From: Leptofilum sp041748655
GTDB lineage: Bacteria > Chloroflexota > Anaerolineae > Promineifilales > Promineifilaceae
NCBI GenBank assembly: GCA_041748655.1
Contig: JBGTCV010000032.1
Coordinates: forward strand, 1-64,000
Direction of reading: 5' to 3'
Length of the DNA stretch: 64,000 nucleotides
Below, in pieces: positions 15,796-24,800 of this stretch (position 1 is the first letter of the stretch; each line of letters starts with the position of its first letter). The notes below the pieces were generated by a model. The model saw only the letters and a program-made list of their open reading frames with translations. It ran no database searches and was not told the origin of the DNA. A program made the position numbers and the translations under genes.

Positions 15796-16383
15796 ATGTC
15801 AGATATGCCAGAAACCACGGCGACCGGCCGAGAGGGTCAGGAGACCGAGGAGACCACCCCCACAACCGAGACGGGAGCGGAGGGCGGCACCCCCCAGGCA
15901 GAAACCAAGACACCCGATGAATTAGCAGCCTTACGCGCCCAGCTGAAAACGGCCAACGATGAATCAGCGGCGAGACGCCACAAGATCAAAGAGTTGGAAG
16001 ACCAGATTACCGCCGCCAGCCGCAAGGACATGGACGAGGTAGACCGGCTTAAAGCTGAGCTGGCAGACCTGAAAGGAGCCAGCCAGGCCCGCGACGAGCT
16101 AAGCGCCCGCATAGAGCGGTACGAAACGGTGATCCAGTCGCAGGTGGACCAGCTGCTGAAGGAGCTGAAGGTTCCAGATTACATCACCACGCTCCTGGAG
16201 AGCAAGACCCCGGCCGACAAGCTGGATTATCTGTTGGCCAACCGTGACAAATTGCAGCCCGCCGAGAAGCGCAAGCCCGACTTTGAAGCCGACAGAAAGG
16301 GCAGCGGCAAACAACTATCCGATAAAGAGAAAGAGGCGCGACAAACCGCACTACGCCAGCGGATGCGCCTACGAAGGAGATAA
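15796..16383 (+). CDS. Capsid scaffolding protein (putative)
   Basis: 195 residues with AGGAG upstream. The first 40 are disordered, Thr/Glu-rich. Residues about 45-135 are strongly coiled-coil (LAALRAQLKTANDESAARR, MDEVDRLKAELADLKG), and the end is basic (RQRMRLRRR). This acidic-coil-basic layout just upstream of the capsid genes is that of phage scaffold proteins, whose basic tail binds the coat protein during prohead assembly. Confidence 0.7.
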   Translation: MSDMPETTATGREGQETEETTPTTETGAEGGTPQAETKTPDELAALRAQLKTANDESAARRHKIKELEDQITAASRKDMDEVDRLKAELADLKGASQARDELSARIERYETVIQSQVDQLLKELKVPDYITTLLESKTPADKLDYLLANRDKLQPAEKRKPDFEADRKGSGKQLSDKEKEARQTALRQRMRLRRR

Positions 16384-16389
16384 CAACCC

Positions 16390-16821
16390 ATGGCAGAAAT
16401 TCCATTTAACCCAGCCCTCGTTGATGTTCCCACCCCGCACAACTGCGAAATTGAGCGCGGCATTTTGGGCGCACCGGCCGTACCCGGCGAATGGGTTTAC
16501 CCCGACGGCGTCAACGGCTGGAAACCGGCCATTGGCACCAGCGCAGCCGCAGCCCATGCCCGTGGCATGGTCATTGCCGATGGCTTTGGCAGCGTTGCTT
16601 TTCAGAGCGGCCAAACCGTGGACATCGTGGTCAAAGGTCGCGTGAGCGGCTTTAGCGACCTCACGCCCGGACTGCCTGTTTATGTGTCCCCGGACACAGC
16701 AGGCGCAGGCGACCAAGCCGCCCCCACCACCGGCGAATATACCTGTTTTGGTGGCTACGCCTGGAACGGTGAAAGCATCATGGTTAACCCGCAGGTTCAG
16801 ACCCCGGCAGTCGTCGGCTAA
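16390..16821 (+). CDS. Capsid decoration / stabilisation protein (DUF2190-like)
   Basis: 143 residues of glycine- and valine-rich beta structure (GQTVDIVVKGRVSGFSDL, GLPVYVSPDTAGA). The phrase PVYVSPDTAG followed by a CFGGYAWNGESI ending is typical of small capsid decoration proteins encoded between scaffold and coat genes. It follows the scaffold by 6 bases. It should bind the outside of the expanded capsid. Confidence 0.65.
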   Translation: MAEIPFNPALVDVPTPHNCEIERGILGAPAVPGEWVYPDGVNGWKPAIGTSAAAAHARGMVIADGFGSVAFQSGQTVDIVVKGRVSGFSDLTPGLPVYVSPDTAGAGDQAAPTTGEYTCFGGYAWNGESIMVNPQVQTPAVVG

Positions 16822-16879
16822 CAGCAGCGGCCGTTTCTCTGAAACGAAGCACCGACGCTAACAACAAGGACACAACATC

Positions 16880-17980
16880 ATGGCCAACACTGGCAATCTA
16901 AATCTAAAACATATTCAAATCCCCTCAGCGTGGGACCTGGCTGAATTAAAGCGGCTGACCATGCGCGAAGGCAAAACGTACGAAGATGTCATCAGCGAAG
17001 TTGACGACGCTTTAGCCATGGCCTGGACCGACGCCATGAGCGGCTGGATCTCCACGCTGATGTACACCACCACTGAGGTGGAGCTGGAGTACGGCGAAGG
17101 GAATCGGGGCGGCTGGGAAGACCACACCGAGTACGGGCAGGGCGACGGGCAGACCGGCGAAGACACCGGCCACATGCTGCCCATCCAGTTCAAGGATTAC
17201 AAATTGGGCTGGACGGCCGATTTCCTGCGCGAGGCGCGGCAAATCAAGATCGACGAGGCCATTGGCAATATGGCCAACAGCCTGATCGATCTCGTAGAGA
17301 AAATGACCCTGACCCGCCTCTTTAAATTAGAGGAAGAAACCGGCAAGCGGTACGGCTTAGGGACCGGAATCTCTGTGCCCTTTGTCGATGGTGGCAACGG
17401 CACCATCTCATTTGTGCCCAAGCCCAATCCAGATCGGGCAGCCCCATTTGCCGCCACGCACAACCACTATTTGCGGCTGAACGGCATCACCCAGGCCAAC
17501 CTGGAAACGGCCGTTGGCCATCTCTGGGAGCATGGGGTTGACGGCCCTTACGAGCTGCTCATTTCACAAACCGACGTGGACGACTGGACGGACGTTACCG
17601 GCTACAAAGAAAAGGCCAATGCCTTTATCAACTACGGCGATAACACCACCCTGGCAGGCGTGGGCGACGAATATATCGGAGCCATCACCACCAAGATGTA
17701 CGGCACCGTCCTGGTTCGCGTCACCGCACGAGTCCCAACCGGCTACTGGGGCGTTTACCGCTCTTACGGCCGAAACGACCCGCGCAATCCCCTCTGGGCA
17801 CGTTGGGACCCGATGTTTGGTGAAGGCCCGCAGCTGGTTGTGGCTCAGGTTGCCCTCTACCCGCTTCAGGGCGCTATCGGCCAGATGAAGCTGGGCGTGG
17901 GCGTTGGCCCGGACCGCATCGCCGCCGTGCTGGTCAAAAACGACACCACCGGCAGCTACACCAGCCCGGTCATCAACTAA
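16880..17980 (+). CDS. Major capsid protein (putative, HK97 fold expected)
   Basis: 366 residues. It is placed as expected after scaffold and decoration genes and before the head-tail connectors. The N-terminus has helices (DLAELKRLTMREGKTYEDV). The core shows QFKDYKLGWTADFLREARQ, and the C-terminal part has a beta P-domain-like region (GTVLVRVTARVPTGYWGVY). I recognise the class by length and context more than by a signature motif. Confidence 0.72.
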   Translation: MANTGNLNLKHIQIPSAWDLAELKRLTMREGKTYEDVISEVDDALAMAWTDAMSGWISTLMYTTTEVELEYGEGNRGGWEDHTEYGQGDGQTGEDTGHMLPIQFKDYKLGWTADFLREARQIKIDEAIGNMANSLIDLVEKMTLTRLFKLEEETGKRYGLGTGISVPFVDGGNGTISFVPKPNPDRAAPFAATHNHYLRLNGITQANLETAVGHLWEHGVDGPYELLISQTDVDDWTDVTGYKEKANAFINYGDNTTLAGVGDEYIGAITTKMYGTVLVRVTARVPTGYWGVYRSYGRNDPRNPLWARWDPMFGEGPQLVVAQVALYPLQGAIGQMKLGVGVGPDRIAAVLVKNDTTGSYTSPVIN

Positions 17981-18070
17981 GCATCTGCTTTCCTCCTCCT
18001 GATGTGGGGGTGATCCCTACGCGATCACCCTCACATCCTGAAAGGGAAGAAAAGACACAAGGAAGGAAGC

Positions 18071-18439
18071 ATGAAAGCAAATCTATTCCAAACAAACGCA
18101 GGCTTGCCCAACACCTGTTCAGGCTGTGGTCAGAACCCTGGCAGCCACTGGTTTGCCGCAAACATCGACGACGCCATTGCAGGCATCGCCTTCTGTGGTG
18201 CCTGTGCCAATGTAGTGACAGCGCCGTCTGCCGGCAGCGACCAGGCTGTCACGAATGACTTGACCGCCATACGCGGCGTTGGCCCCAAGCGTGAGGCCGA
18301 GCTTCATGCCCTGGGCATTCAAACGTTTGAGCAGCTGGCTGAAGCAGATTCTGAAATTTTGGCCGTCCAGCTAGGCGCAAAGCTGGAAGAGGTTGCCAAG
18401 TGGCAAGGCGAGGCCAGCAAGCTGGCAGGGGGCGAATAA
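18071..18439 (+). CDS. Zinc-ribbon plus helix-hairpin-helix protein
   Basis: 122 residues. A Cys4 zinc knuckle comes first (CSGCGQ at 16-21, CGACANV at 46-52). A helix-hairpin-helix domain follows (LTAIRGVGPKREAELHALGI, with GVGPK as the hairpin) and is extended by EQLAEADSEILAVQLG. The HhH binds DNA without sequence preference in DNA-repair proteins. Such a protein between capsid and connector genes is unusual; it may touch packaged DNA or the portal channel. The stop overlaps the next start as TAATG. Confidence 0.75.
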   Translation: MKANLFQTNAGLPNTCSGCGQNPGSHWFAANIDDAIAGIAFCGACANVVTAPSAGSDQAVTNDLTAIRGVGPKREAELHALGIQTFEQLAEADSEILAVQLGAKLEEVAKWQGEASKLAGGE

Positions 18440-18807
18440 TGGCCCTCTTACGCCTTTCTAAAACCAAGGTGGCCACCAAGCTGGACGAGCTGGCTGCCGC
18501 CCGCCTGAAGGTGGGCGTATTGCAGGAGCTTTTTGAGGCTGAGGTTCAAAAAAGCCCAAAGCTGGTCAGCATCCAGGCCCACCTCAAAAACGAGACCGAA
18601 GCCGCCGCCAAGCTGGAGGCCGCGATCAAAACGGCCGTTCTGCATTACGGCGAAACGATCAAGGGCAACCAACTACAGGCAGTCTGGTCTGCCGGGCGCA
18701 CCAGCTGGGATAGCAAGGGGCTGAGCGGCTATGCCGTCGCCCAGCCAGAGATTGAAAAATTCAGAACCGTGGGGCAGCCCACTATCTCTTTCCGCAAGGT
18801 TAGCTAA
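18439..18807 (+). CDS. Phage protein of unknown function
   Basis: 122 residues from ATG 18439, inside the TAATG overlap. The first 80 residues are two amphipathic helices (KLDELAAARLKVGVLQELF, HLKNETEAAAKLEAAIK). The last 40 are beta-rich (VWSAGRTSWDSKGLSGYA, PTISFRKVS). The WSAGRTSWD segment is reminiscent of a phage family seen near recombination or head genes, but I cannot name it. It is linked by a one-base overlap to the next gene. Confidence 0.65.
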   Translation: MALLRLSKTKVATKLDELAAARLKVGVLQELFEAEVQKSPKLVSIQAHLKNETEAAAKLEAAIKTAVLHYGETIKGNQLQAVWSAGRTSWDSKGLSGYAVAQPEIEKFRTVGQPTISFRKVS

Positions 18808-19190
18808 TGGCTTTTACGTTCGATCTATCACAGACAGGCAACGCCCTGATCGTCAGCAAAATCAGATTATCGACCGGCGACAAAGTTGAGAACGAGGGCA
18901 TTCTGCCCAAGGGAACCAACTTCCAAGATGATGAGATCTCCTCTCTCTACACCGACGAGGGATCGCATCTTCAAAGAGCCAGCGCCGCCGTCATGGAGGC
19001 AGCAGCCGCCCGATGGTCAGCCTATGCCGGACGCTATGGCCTGGGACCAGAGAACGAAGAGTTTTATCAGGCCGCCGAATTCAGAAAGCAAGCTTACGAG
19101 CTGCGCCAACGATATGGCTTTACGACCGACGACACGACGGCCGACGCAGGAGCTGGGACGGCAGTTAATTTAATGCCGTCTGGAAAATAA
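18807..19190 (+). CDS. Head-tail connector protein (putative)
   Basis: 127 residues, mostly helical (LQRASAAVMEAAAARWSAYA, AAEFRKQAYELRQRYGF). Small helical proteins at this point between capsid and tail genes form the first connector ring bound to the portal (gp6/gp15-type adaptors). The call rests on order, size and fold impression. One base separates its stop from the next gene. Confidence 0.6.
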   Translation: MAFTFDLSQTGNALIVSKIRLSTGDKVENEGILPKGTNFQDDEISSLYTDEGSHLQRASAAVMEAAAARWSAYAGRYGLGPENEEFYQAAEFRKQAYELRQRYGFTTDDTTADAGAGTAVNLMPSGK

Positions 19191-19191
19191 C

Positions 19192-19518
19192 ATGCCGATT
19201 AGAGACGCCCGACACCACCGGACTTGCACCGTTACCCGACCGCCAACGGCCGGGCAGAGTGGCATCACGACAGTGGTCGCCAACCTGCCGTGTTCAAATC
19301 CTTGGCCAGCCAGCAAAGCTACGCGAGAGATCCCGCTGTTGGCCACCATCGTGGAGCTATACGAGGCCACGGCCGACGAAGCTCAGTTCAAGAATGATGA
19401 CACCATCACGATGGACGACGGGACTATTTTCAAAATCAAAATGGCCCAGCGCTGGCAAGCCAGCCGGTTATGGCATCAACCGTTTTATTTTCTGGTGATG
19501 GAGAAACCTAGTGAGTAA
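19192..19518 (+). CDS. Head-tail joining / head closure protein (putative)
   Basis: 108 residues. The layout RTCTVTRPPTAGQSG, then VVANLPCSN and a beta-rich C-terminal half (ITMDDGTIFKIKMAQRW), is that of stopper proteins. These begin with a beta hairpin, carry a conserved LPC segment, and close the head after packaging. It overlaps the next gene by 8 bases. The DNA near 19,200-19,320 superficially resembles tRNA arms, but the frame is the better explanation. Confidence 0.6.
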   Translation: MPIRDARHHRTCTVTRPPTAGQSGITTVVANLPCSNPWPASKATREIPLLATIVELYEATADEAQFKNDDTITMDDGTIFKIKMAQRWQASRLWHQPFYFLVMEKPSE

Positions 19519-19927
19519 CAGCAGCGGTTCCTTCATGGATGTGACCATCCATTTTCTAAAGATGCGGCAGCTCCAAAACGATCTGCTGATGATGGCCACC
19601 GTTGGCCTAAAGAATGAAGTCAAGTTGGTAGAGACCGAGATTGCCATTGACCTGGCTCTTTACGCCAGAGACATCTCACCCTACTTAACCGGATCGCTTT
19701 CATCTTCCCACATCGTCACCGACAAGGGAGATTACAGCCTGGTTCATATCAACCCAGCCACGACCAACCCGTTCAGCGAACTGGACCCGTGGCAGTACGG
19801 CCCTCTGGTTCACGCCAGAGACGATGGCCGATCTGACTTTTATAACCGGACCGTTGAGGAGTACGCCGAGTATGCCATCGAGCACAACGCAGGCGACTTT
19901 ATTAAACGAGTTGAGTTCATGTTCTGA
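19511..19927 (+). CDS. HK97 gp10-like tail completion protein
   Basis: 138 residues from GTG 19511. It has an N-terminal helix, then LYARDISPYLTGSLSSSHIV, then YEVH-like beta strands ending in FDRTVEEYAEYAIEHNAGDF-type helices (actual text FYNRTVEEYAEYAIEHNA). This pattern (helix, PYxTGxLxxS, beta, helix) is the HK97 gp10 family, which caps tails or joins them to heads. One base overlap with the next gene. Confidence 0.75.
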   Translation: MSNSSGSFMDVTIHFLKMRQLQNDLLMMATVGLKNEVKLVETEIAIDLALYARDISPYLTGSLSSSHIVTDKGDYSLVHINPATTNPFSELDPWQYGPLVHARDDGRSDFYNRTVEEYAEYAIEHNAGDFIKRVEFMF

Positions 19928-20358
19928 TGAGCCAAACACCGAAGGAAATGCGGCACGAGCTGCACCGAATCATTAGCGGAGCGCTGGCAGGCAACGGGGT
20001 AGAAGCCGCCGACATCTACCGCTACCGAACAGCCCGATTCAGAGACGAAGCCGCCACCCATGTGGTTGTCACCACCCACAAGCTGGGAGCGGACCCGCTG
20101 AACCAGGGCGATCAGCTGCCCTACTATTTTTTCCGGGTGATGTTTTTCGCCCGGTACAACGACGCGGCCAGCGAAGAAGCGGCCGAGGACGCCATCGACA
20201 ATCTAGAAATCTTGGCCATAGCCTCATTGGCACCGGCCCAAGAAAACGACTTGTGGGAAAGCCTCGATTTTCTGGACGGTCCAGAACGGACCAGCCTGCA
20301 AATTGTGAGCAAAACCTACCGGTTCGCTCAGCAAATAATCAAAGTGGAGATTAATTAA
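19927..20358 (+). CDS. Tail terminator protein (putative)
   Basis: 143 residues. It starts with an amphipathic helix (MRHELHRIISGALAGNGVEA) and continues with an alpha-beta body (YYFFRVMFFARYNDAASEEAAEDAIDNL) resembling the lambda gpU / SPP1 gp17 class that stops tail-tube growth. Position right after the gp10-like gene and before the tail tube gene fits. One base overlap at both ends. Confidence 0.6.
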   Translation: MSQTPKEMRHELHRIISGALAGNGVEAADIYRYRTARFRDEAATHVVVTTHKLGADPLNQGDQLPYYFFRVMFFARYNDAASEEAAEDAIDNLEILAIASLAPAQENDLWESLDFLDGPERTSLQIVSKTYRFAQQIIKVEIN

Positions 20359-20606
20359 TGACTAACCAAAAATACGATCCCAATGCTCTCTATTTCGCCA
20401 GAACGCGCATTCGGCGCACGGCGAATTGTGTCCAGGGGCAGCCCAAAGGCGCAGCAGGAACTGTCTACGTTGAAGCCGCCCAACTTGATGAAGCAGGCAA
20501 CATCGACAAGCCAACGCTGTTCACCATGTCCGACCGCAGCCCCGAAGAGGTGCAGCTGCTGGTTGACCAGCTGGGGACCATTGCCCCGGCACCAGTCAAA
20601 AAATAA
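20358..20606 (+). CDS. Small phage protein of unknown function
   Basis: 82 residues. A basic N-terminal half (YFARTRIRRTANCVQG) leads into a short beta segment (GTVYVEAAQLDEAG) and an acidic helix (SPEEVQLLVDQLGTI). It is coupled by one base to the tail terminator gene. No family recognised. Confidence 0.55.
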   Translation: MTNQKYDPNALYFARTRIRRTANCVQGQPKGAAGTVYVEAAQLDEAGNIDKPTLFTMSDRSPEEVQLLVDQLGTIAPAPVKK

Positions 20607-20732
20607 TGACCCGGCATCGAGGCAGCCGCGCTGCACCGGTCACGAGTAGTGACCGATCAGCCGGTGGCCGACGCGCACGTCGTCACGAATAACTAACCCA
20701 CCGGCCAAGGCCGGGGCATTGGAGCAAACATC
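20607..20732 (+). promoter_or_regulatory. Intergenic palindromes before the tail tube gene
   Basis: GGTCAC gagta GTGACC forms a hairpin near 20,639-20,655, and TCGTCACGAA lies at 20,689-20,698. CCACCGGCCAAGGCCGGGG follows near 20,699. The GGTCACGA/GTGACCG pair recurs at 32,430-32,455 beside the integrase. This is the only sizeable gap in the head-tail operon and may hold a promoter or an RNA processing site. Confidence 0.45.
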
Positions 20733-21251
20733 ATGGCCAAAACAGCCAATTCAGTATCAGCACGTCGGATGAAGTCCGAAGTAGTAATCACCGCCGCCCA
20801 CGTTACCGCTTTCGCCCAGCTAATCACAGCCGAAAGCATTGATTTTTCAAGCATCGTAGTCGAGTGGGCACAGGGCAGCGCCCCGCAGCGGCCAGTAGAC
20901 AAGCAGGCAGTCCAGGGCGACATCTACACCATCCTGACACAAGATGAAGGGATCAGCGAAACCACCTTTAACGTCACCGTTCTGTATACCAAAGGTGCCG
21001 ACGAGTTGGGCACAGATGATCTGGACTTCTATCAAAACATCCTGCGGCCGTTCTTCCACAGCCCAACACCAGTTCCTCTCCAGCACGTCTTTTCCGCCAC
21101 CGGCGCGGTTGGCGATATTGAATACACAACCGACCCGCTGGAGACGTTTCTCACCAGCGTGCCCGATCCAGTAGGTGGCGTCAGCAGCGAGAAGATCAAG
21201 CTGGCTTACACCATTGAAACCAGCAAGGTAACAGACGCGGTAATTACATGA
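20733..21251 (+). CDS. Major tail tube protein (putative)
   Basis: 172 residues, beta-rich (EVVITAAHVTAFAQLI, ETTFNVTVLYTKGADELG). It lies immediately before the frameshifted chaperone genes and the tape measure, where siphoviruses encode the tube protein that forms hexameric rings. The C-terminal strand (KIKLAYTIETSKVTDAVIT) fits the tube fold. Overlaps the next gene by four bases (ATGA). Confidence 0.7.
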   Translation: MAKTANSVSARRMKSEVVITAAHVTAFAQLITAESIDFSSIVVEWAQGSAPQRPVDKQAVQGDIYTILTQDEGISETTFNVTVLYTKGADELGTDDLDFYQNILRPFFHSPTPVPLQHVFSATGAVGDIEYTTDPLETFLTSVPDPVGGVSSEKIKLAYTIETSKVTDAVIT

Positions 21252-21631
21252 AATTGACAGAGCTGAAATCACCATTTGAAAAGTGGCCGGGCAGCTTATG
21301 GATACCGGAGGCGATAGACGCCACCGAGTTTAATCAGTGGTGGGAAGCCTTCAACCGCATCGAGGACGCCCTAGAAATGGGGACGGACAAGCGCCACAGC
21401 GCCTTGACCACATGGGAGAGCCGCTTTCACCTGATTAAGAAGTCCACCTTGGAGCTGGGGGAAAACCTTGAGGGTAAGCCCTACAAAGTGGAGCCAACCG
21501 GGCTGAAATTGCCATCGGTATTGATCGCGGAATGGTTCATCCAAGAAACCGAGTCATATCTCGATTTGGAGATGGATCTAAAAAATGCGCTAGGGCCGTC
21601 TACAACCGAATTAAATACAACCGACTCGTAG
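21248..21631 (+). CDS. Tail assembly chaperone, short form (gpG-like)
   Basis: 127 residues, helical and acidic, between tail tube and tape measure genes. That is the place of the lambda gpG chaperone, which coats the tape measure during tail assembly. Translation ends at 21,631 unless ribosomes slip at A AAA AAT (21,580-21,586) into the -1 frame. The residues after the slip site (NALGPSTTELNTTDS) are made only in the short form. Confidence 0.75.
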   Translation: MKLTELKSPFEKWPGSLWIPEAIDATEFNQWWEAFNRIEDALEMGTDKRHSALTTWESRFHLIKKSTLELGENLEGKPYKVEPTGLKLPSVLIAEWFIQETESYLDLEMDLKNALGPSTTELNTTDS

Positions 21632-21864
21632 ACGGTCCAGAGCCGCCGCCCATGCCGTGGCCGTGGGAAATGGCCAGACATTGCCTGAACCTGGAAACAG
21701 GAGAGGTATTGCATTGGCCATTCCCAAATAAACCGTGGCTTAAAAATCGTGAAGTTATCACAGCCATGCTTGTCGTTTGGCAAGCCTGGCGCTTTGCATT
21801 GAAGCCCGCCGAGAAATGGGGCGAAGCCGACATTGATTACTACGACTGGCTAACCTCTGATTAA
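21248..21864 (+). CDS. Tail assembly chaperone, frameshifted long form (gpGT-like)
   Basis: A -1 frameshift joins the first 111 codons to a frame that is open to 21,864 and reads KCARAVYNRIKYNRLVDG, then PPMPWPWEMARHCLN, then KWGEADIDYYDWLTSD. The second part has no good start codon of its own near the junction. The product would have about 205 residues. Known gpGT proteins recruit tail tube protein to the gpG-coated tape measure. The downstream tape measure starts 24 bases later. Confidence 0.75.
21580..21586 (+). promoter_or_regulatory. -1 programmed frameshift slippery heptamer
   Basis: In the zero frame CTA AAA AAT gives the canonical X XXY YYZ heptamer A AAA AAT. Slipping one base back leads straight into the open -1 frame (TGC GCT AGG). 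This is the standard gpG/gpGT expression signal of long-tailed phages. Confidence 0.85.
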
Positions 21865-21887
21865 GGTCAAACAACAAAGCGAACACT

Positions 21888-24800
21888 ATGGCCACGCATA
21901 AGATAGGCATTGAAGTCGAGTCAAAAAGTTCTGGATCTGGTTTCAGGAAAGCTGAACAAGATGCAAAAGAACTCAACCAGCAGCTCCGCAGGCTGGACAA
22001 GTCGCTTGATACAAGCAACCTCGACACATACGAAAGCAGACTCAAAAGAAGCAGGGTAGCCAGTGAAACCTGGGTGGACGTTCTGCGCACTATGGGCGCA
22101 GAAACCAGGCGGCAGGAAAGCCGGATCAACCGGCTGTCCGACGCCACCAGGCAGCACACCACACACATTAAAAGAGTCAACAAGGCTTACAATCTCGCCT
22201 CTAATTCGGCCAACGACTACTCGCGCCAAACTCGCAAAGTAGAGCTGAGTGTTGAAGACGCTTTTCGAGCGCAATCTAGAGCCGTCAACCGCACCGAAGA
22301 GCTAACCCTGGCCACCGCAGGCGGAGCGCAAGCCGCCTACAAATACTTCACAAAATATACGCAGGTCATTGGCACCCTGAACAGAGGCCGACACCATACG
22401 GTCGAAATGGCCAGGGCGGTGGGGATCCTAGGTGAGGAAACCCACAGGGGCAGCCGACAGGCCACAAGCTACGGCAACGAACTAAACGAGCTTAAGGGCG
22501 ACCTGACCGGCCTGCACAGCGTCATGCACACCCTGACGCTGAGCATCAAGAATCTCACCGAGAATCTGGAGAAAACAGAAAAGCGGGCCGAATCTACCGA
22601 CATGGCCGTCGATGCGCTTGGCAATGAGATCCAGGATGCAGGGGAACGCGCCTACTATCTCAACGAAGCGCTGCACGAATCCGAGCAATCACTCTACATC
22701 TGGCAAAACCGGGCAGCCATAGCTGAGGCCAAGGCCGCAGCATTAGGCGCAGAGATCCGCGAGACCGGCCAGGACGTTGACAAAGCCTCCGAGGAGATGC
22801 GCCAAGCTGCCAACCAGACCGATAGGTTTGGTGACGAGCTGGGTCTGCTGGGGCAAGCCCTTACCAGAGTAGACGGCCGTCTAGATAAATTTGACCGAGG
22901 TCTCGATGAAGTTAATAGCGGCTTAAGAAAGTCTTCATTTGCCGCAAGTGCCTGGTCCGAATCGTTCGGTAACATCATCTCCAATGTCCTGCAAGAAGCA
23001 GCCTACGCGGCTTACCAATTTGCCACGGAAGCCGTGGAAGCGTTTCACGAATTCGACCGGGGCAGCCGCGAAGTATTCACCCTCATCCCCGAAGCAAGCG
23101 GCGAAATGCGGGATGCACTTAAAGCCGACGTTTTGGATCTGGGCCACGAGCTAGGCCGACTTCCGAACGAAATGCTGCCCGCAGTGTACGACGCCCTCTC
23201 GGCCGGGATCCCGCAGGAAAATGTGCTTAGTGCCGTGGCCACCGCCAGCGATGCAGCCCGCGCCGGGGTCGCCGATCTGGACAGCACTTTAAAGCTAGGC
23301 GTGGCCATCCTCAACGCCCAGGTTGGCGGCGTCAGCAACTTGGAAGAGGTCTACGACCAGCTGTTTTTCACGGTGAAGAACGGCGTCATCACCATGCCAG
23401 AAATGACGGAGGGGCTGAACGCAGTCACCAGCATAGCGGGTGAGGCGGGCGTATCGTTACAAGACATCTCCGCCGCGCTCATTGTCATGACCCGCCAGGG
23501 TGACAGCGCTCAGGAAGCGTTCGAGCTGCTGAGCATCATGCTCACCCAGCTTTCCACCAGCGGCACCACGTTATCCACCGTGTTCGAGACCGCAGCCGGT
23601 AAGAGCTTCCGGCAGTTCATCGCTGAAGGCGGCAACCTCGCCGGAGCTATGGGAATGCTGCAACAACACGCCACCGACACCGGCCAGGCGCTGGGTGACA
23701 TTCTAGGCGGTGGATCGCCGTTTTTCCGCGACACCCAGGCCGCCCGTGGAACGCTGGAGCTAACCGGCAAGCATCTGGAAAGCCTGATTCATTTTGCCGC
23801 TGAGGCCGAAGATCAAGTGGGTTCAATGGGCTACGCCGCCGCCGAAATGGGCGAGGTAGCCGAATTGGGCGCATTGAAAGCGGCTTCTGCCTGGGAAACG
23901 ATGAAGATCACCATTGCCGATGCTTACTCTGAGGAGGCCGACGCCGTTTTCGCCAGCAAGGAGGCAATCGCTGAATACGTCAGCGAGGACGCCAAGCGCA
24001 AAATGCAATTCGACGCAACAGTCGAAGCGATTAAAGCACAGGGAGTTGCACAGGCAGACCTGCGCCTAACGCTGAACGCTGTGCATCAAGGAACAACCGC
24101 CTGGCGCAATTCTATGGTCGATGCTGAAACAATGGCCAGACGGACCGACATTGCTGTCCGATTGCTGTCCCAAGGGTTTGAAGGCAACGGCTACCAGCTG
24201 GAAGAGCTGATCAACCTTGAGATGGAGCAGATCGACGCCGCCGTAGAGGTAGGTAAATCGCTGGAAAACGTGGACGCCAAGCTGATGGCCATGACCGCCA
24301 ACTTTGCGGCCGCACAGAACGTCATCCCGCCCACAGTCGCAACCCTGAGAGCCGCCAGCGAGGCCGCGCTAGACCTGTCCAGCAACCTCTCTTCCTACGG
24401 CGAGGAGGGCATAGGCTCAGGCTTAGGCGCAGTGGCATTAAGCGCCATTGAAGCCAAAGAGGAGATGATCGCGGCCAACGAAGACATTGCCGCCGCCAGC
24501 GAGGCACGAGCAGCCAGAATTGCCGCAGCGGCCGAGGCCGAGCGTGCGGCTATTTCTGCCAGCCGGGAGGCTTACAACGGTTACGCCAGTACAGCCCTGG
24601 AGAGCGGCGAAGCCACCACAAACTGGACAGATGCTCTGTTTAAGTCTGCCGGGCAGATGGACATCAATCAAAGCCAGTACATTGCCCTTGCCATTGCCAG
24701 CGGCGAATACAGCGAAGCGCAAATCCGCGCTGCCCTAACCGAAGCCGCCATGCGCCAGGCCGTCGAACAACTATCCGTTGCCTTGGCGGCCGGAGACATC

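Noticed and set aside
15551..15925. ORF overlapping the tRNA-like element and scaffold start
   Set aside because: It is Arg/Pro-rich, typical of an antisense-phase artefact in GC-rich DNA, and conflicts with the better scaffold frame.
19195..19330. tRNA-like arms on either strand
   Set aside because: Only isolated GTTCAAATCC and GCAAGTCC words fit; arms do not close, and the protein frame fits a head closure protein.
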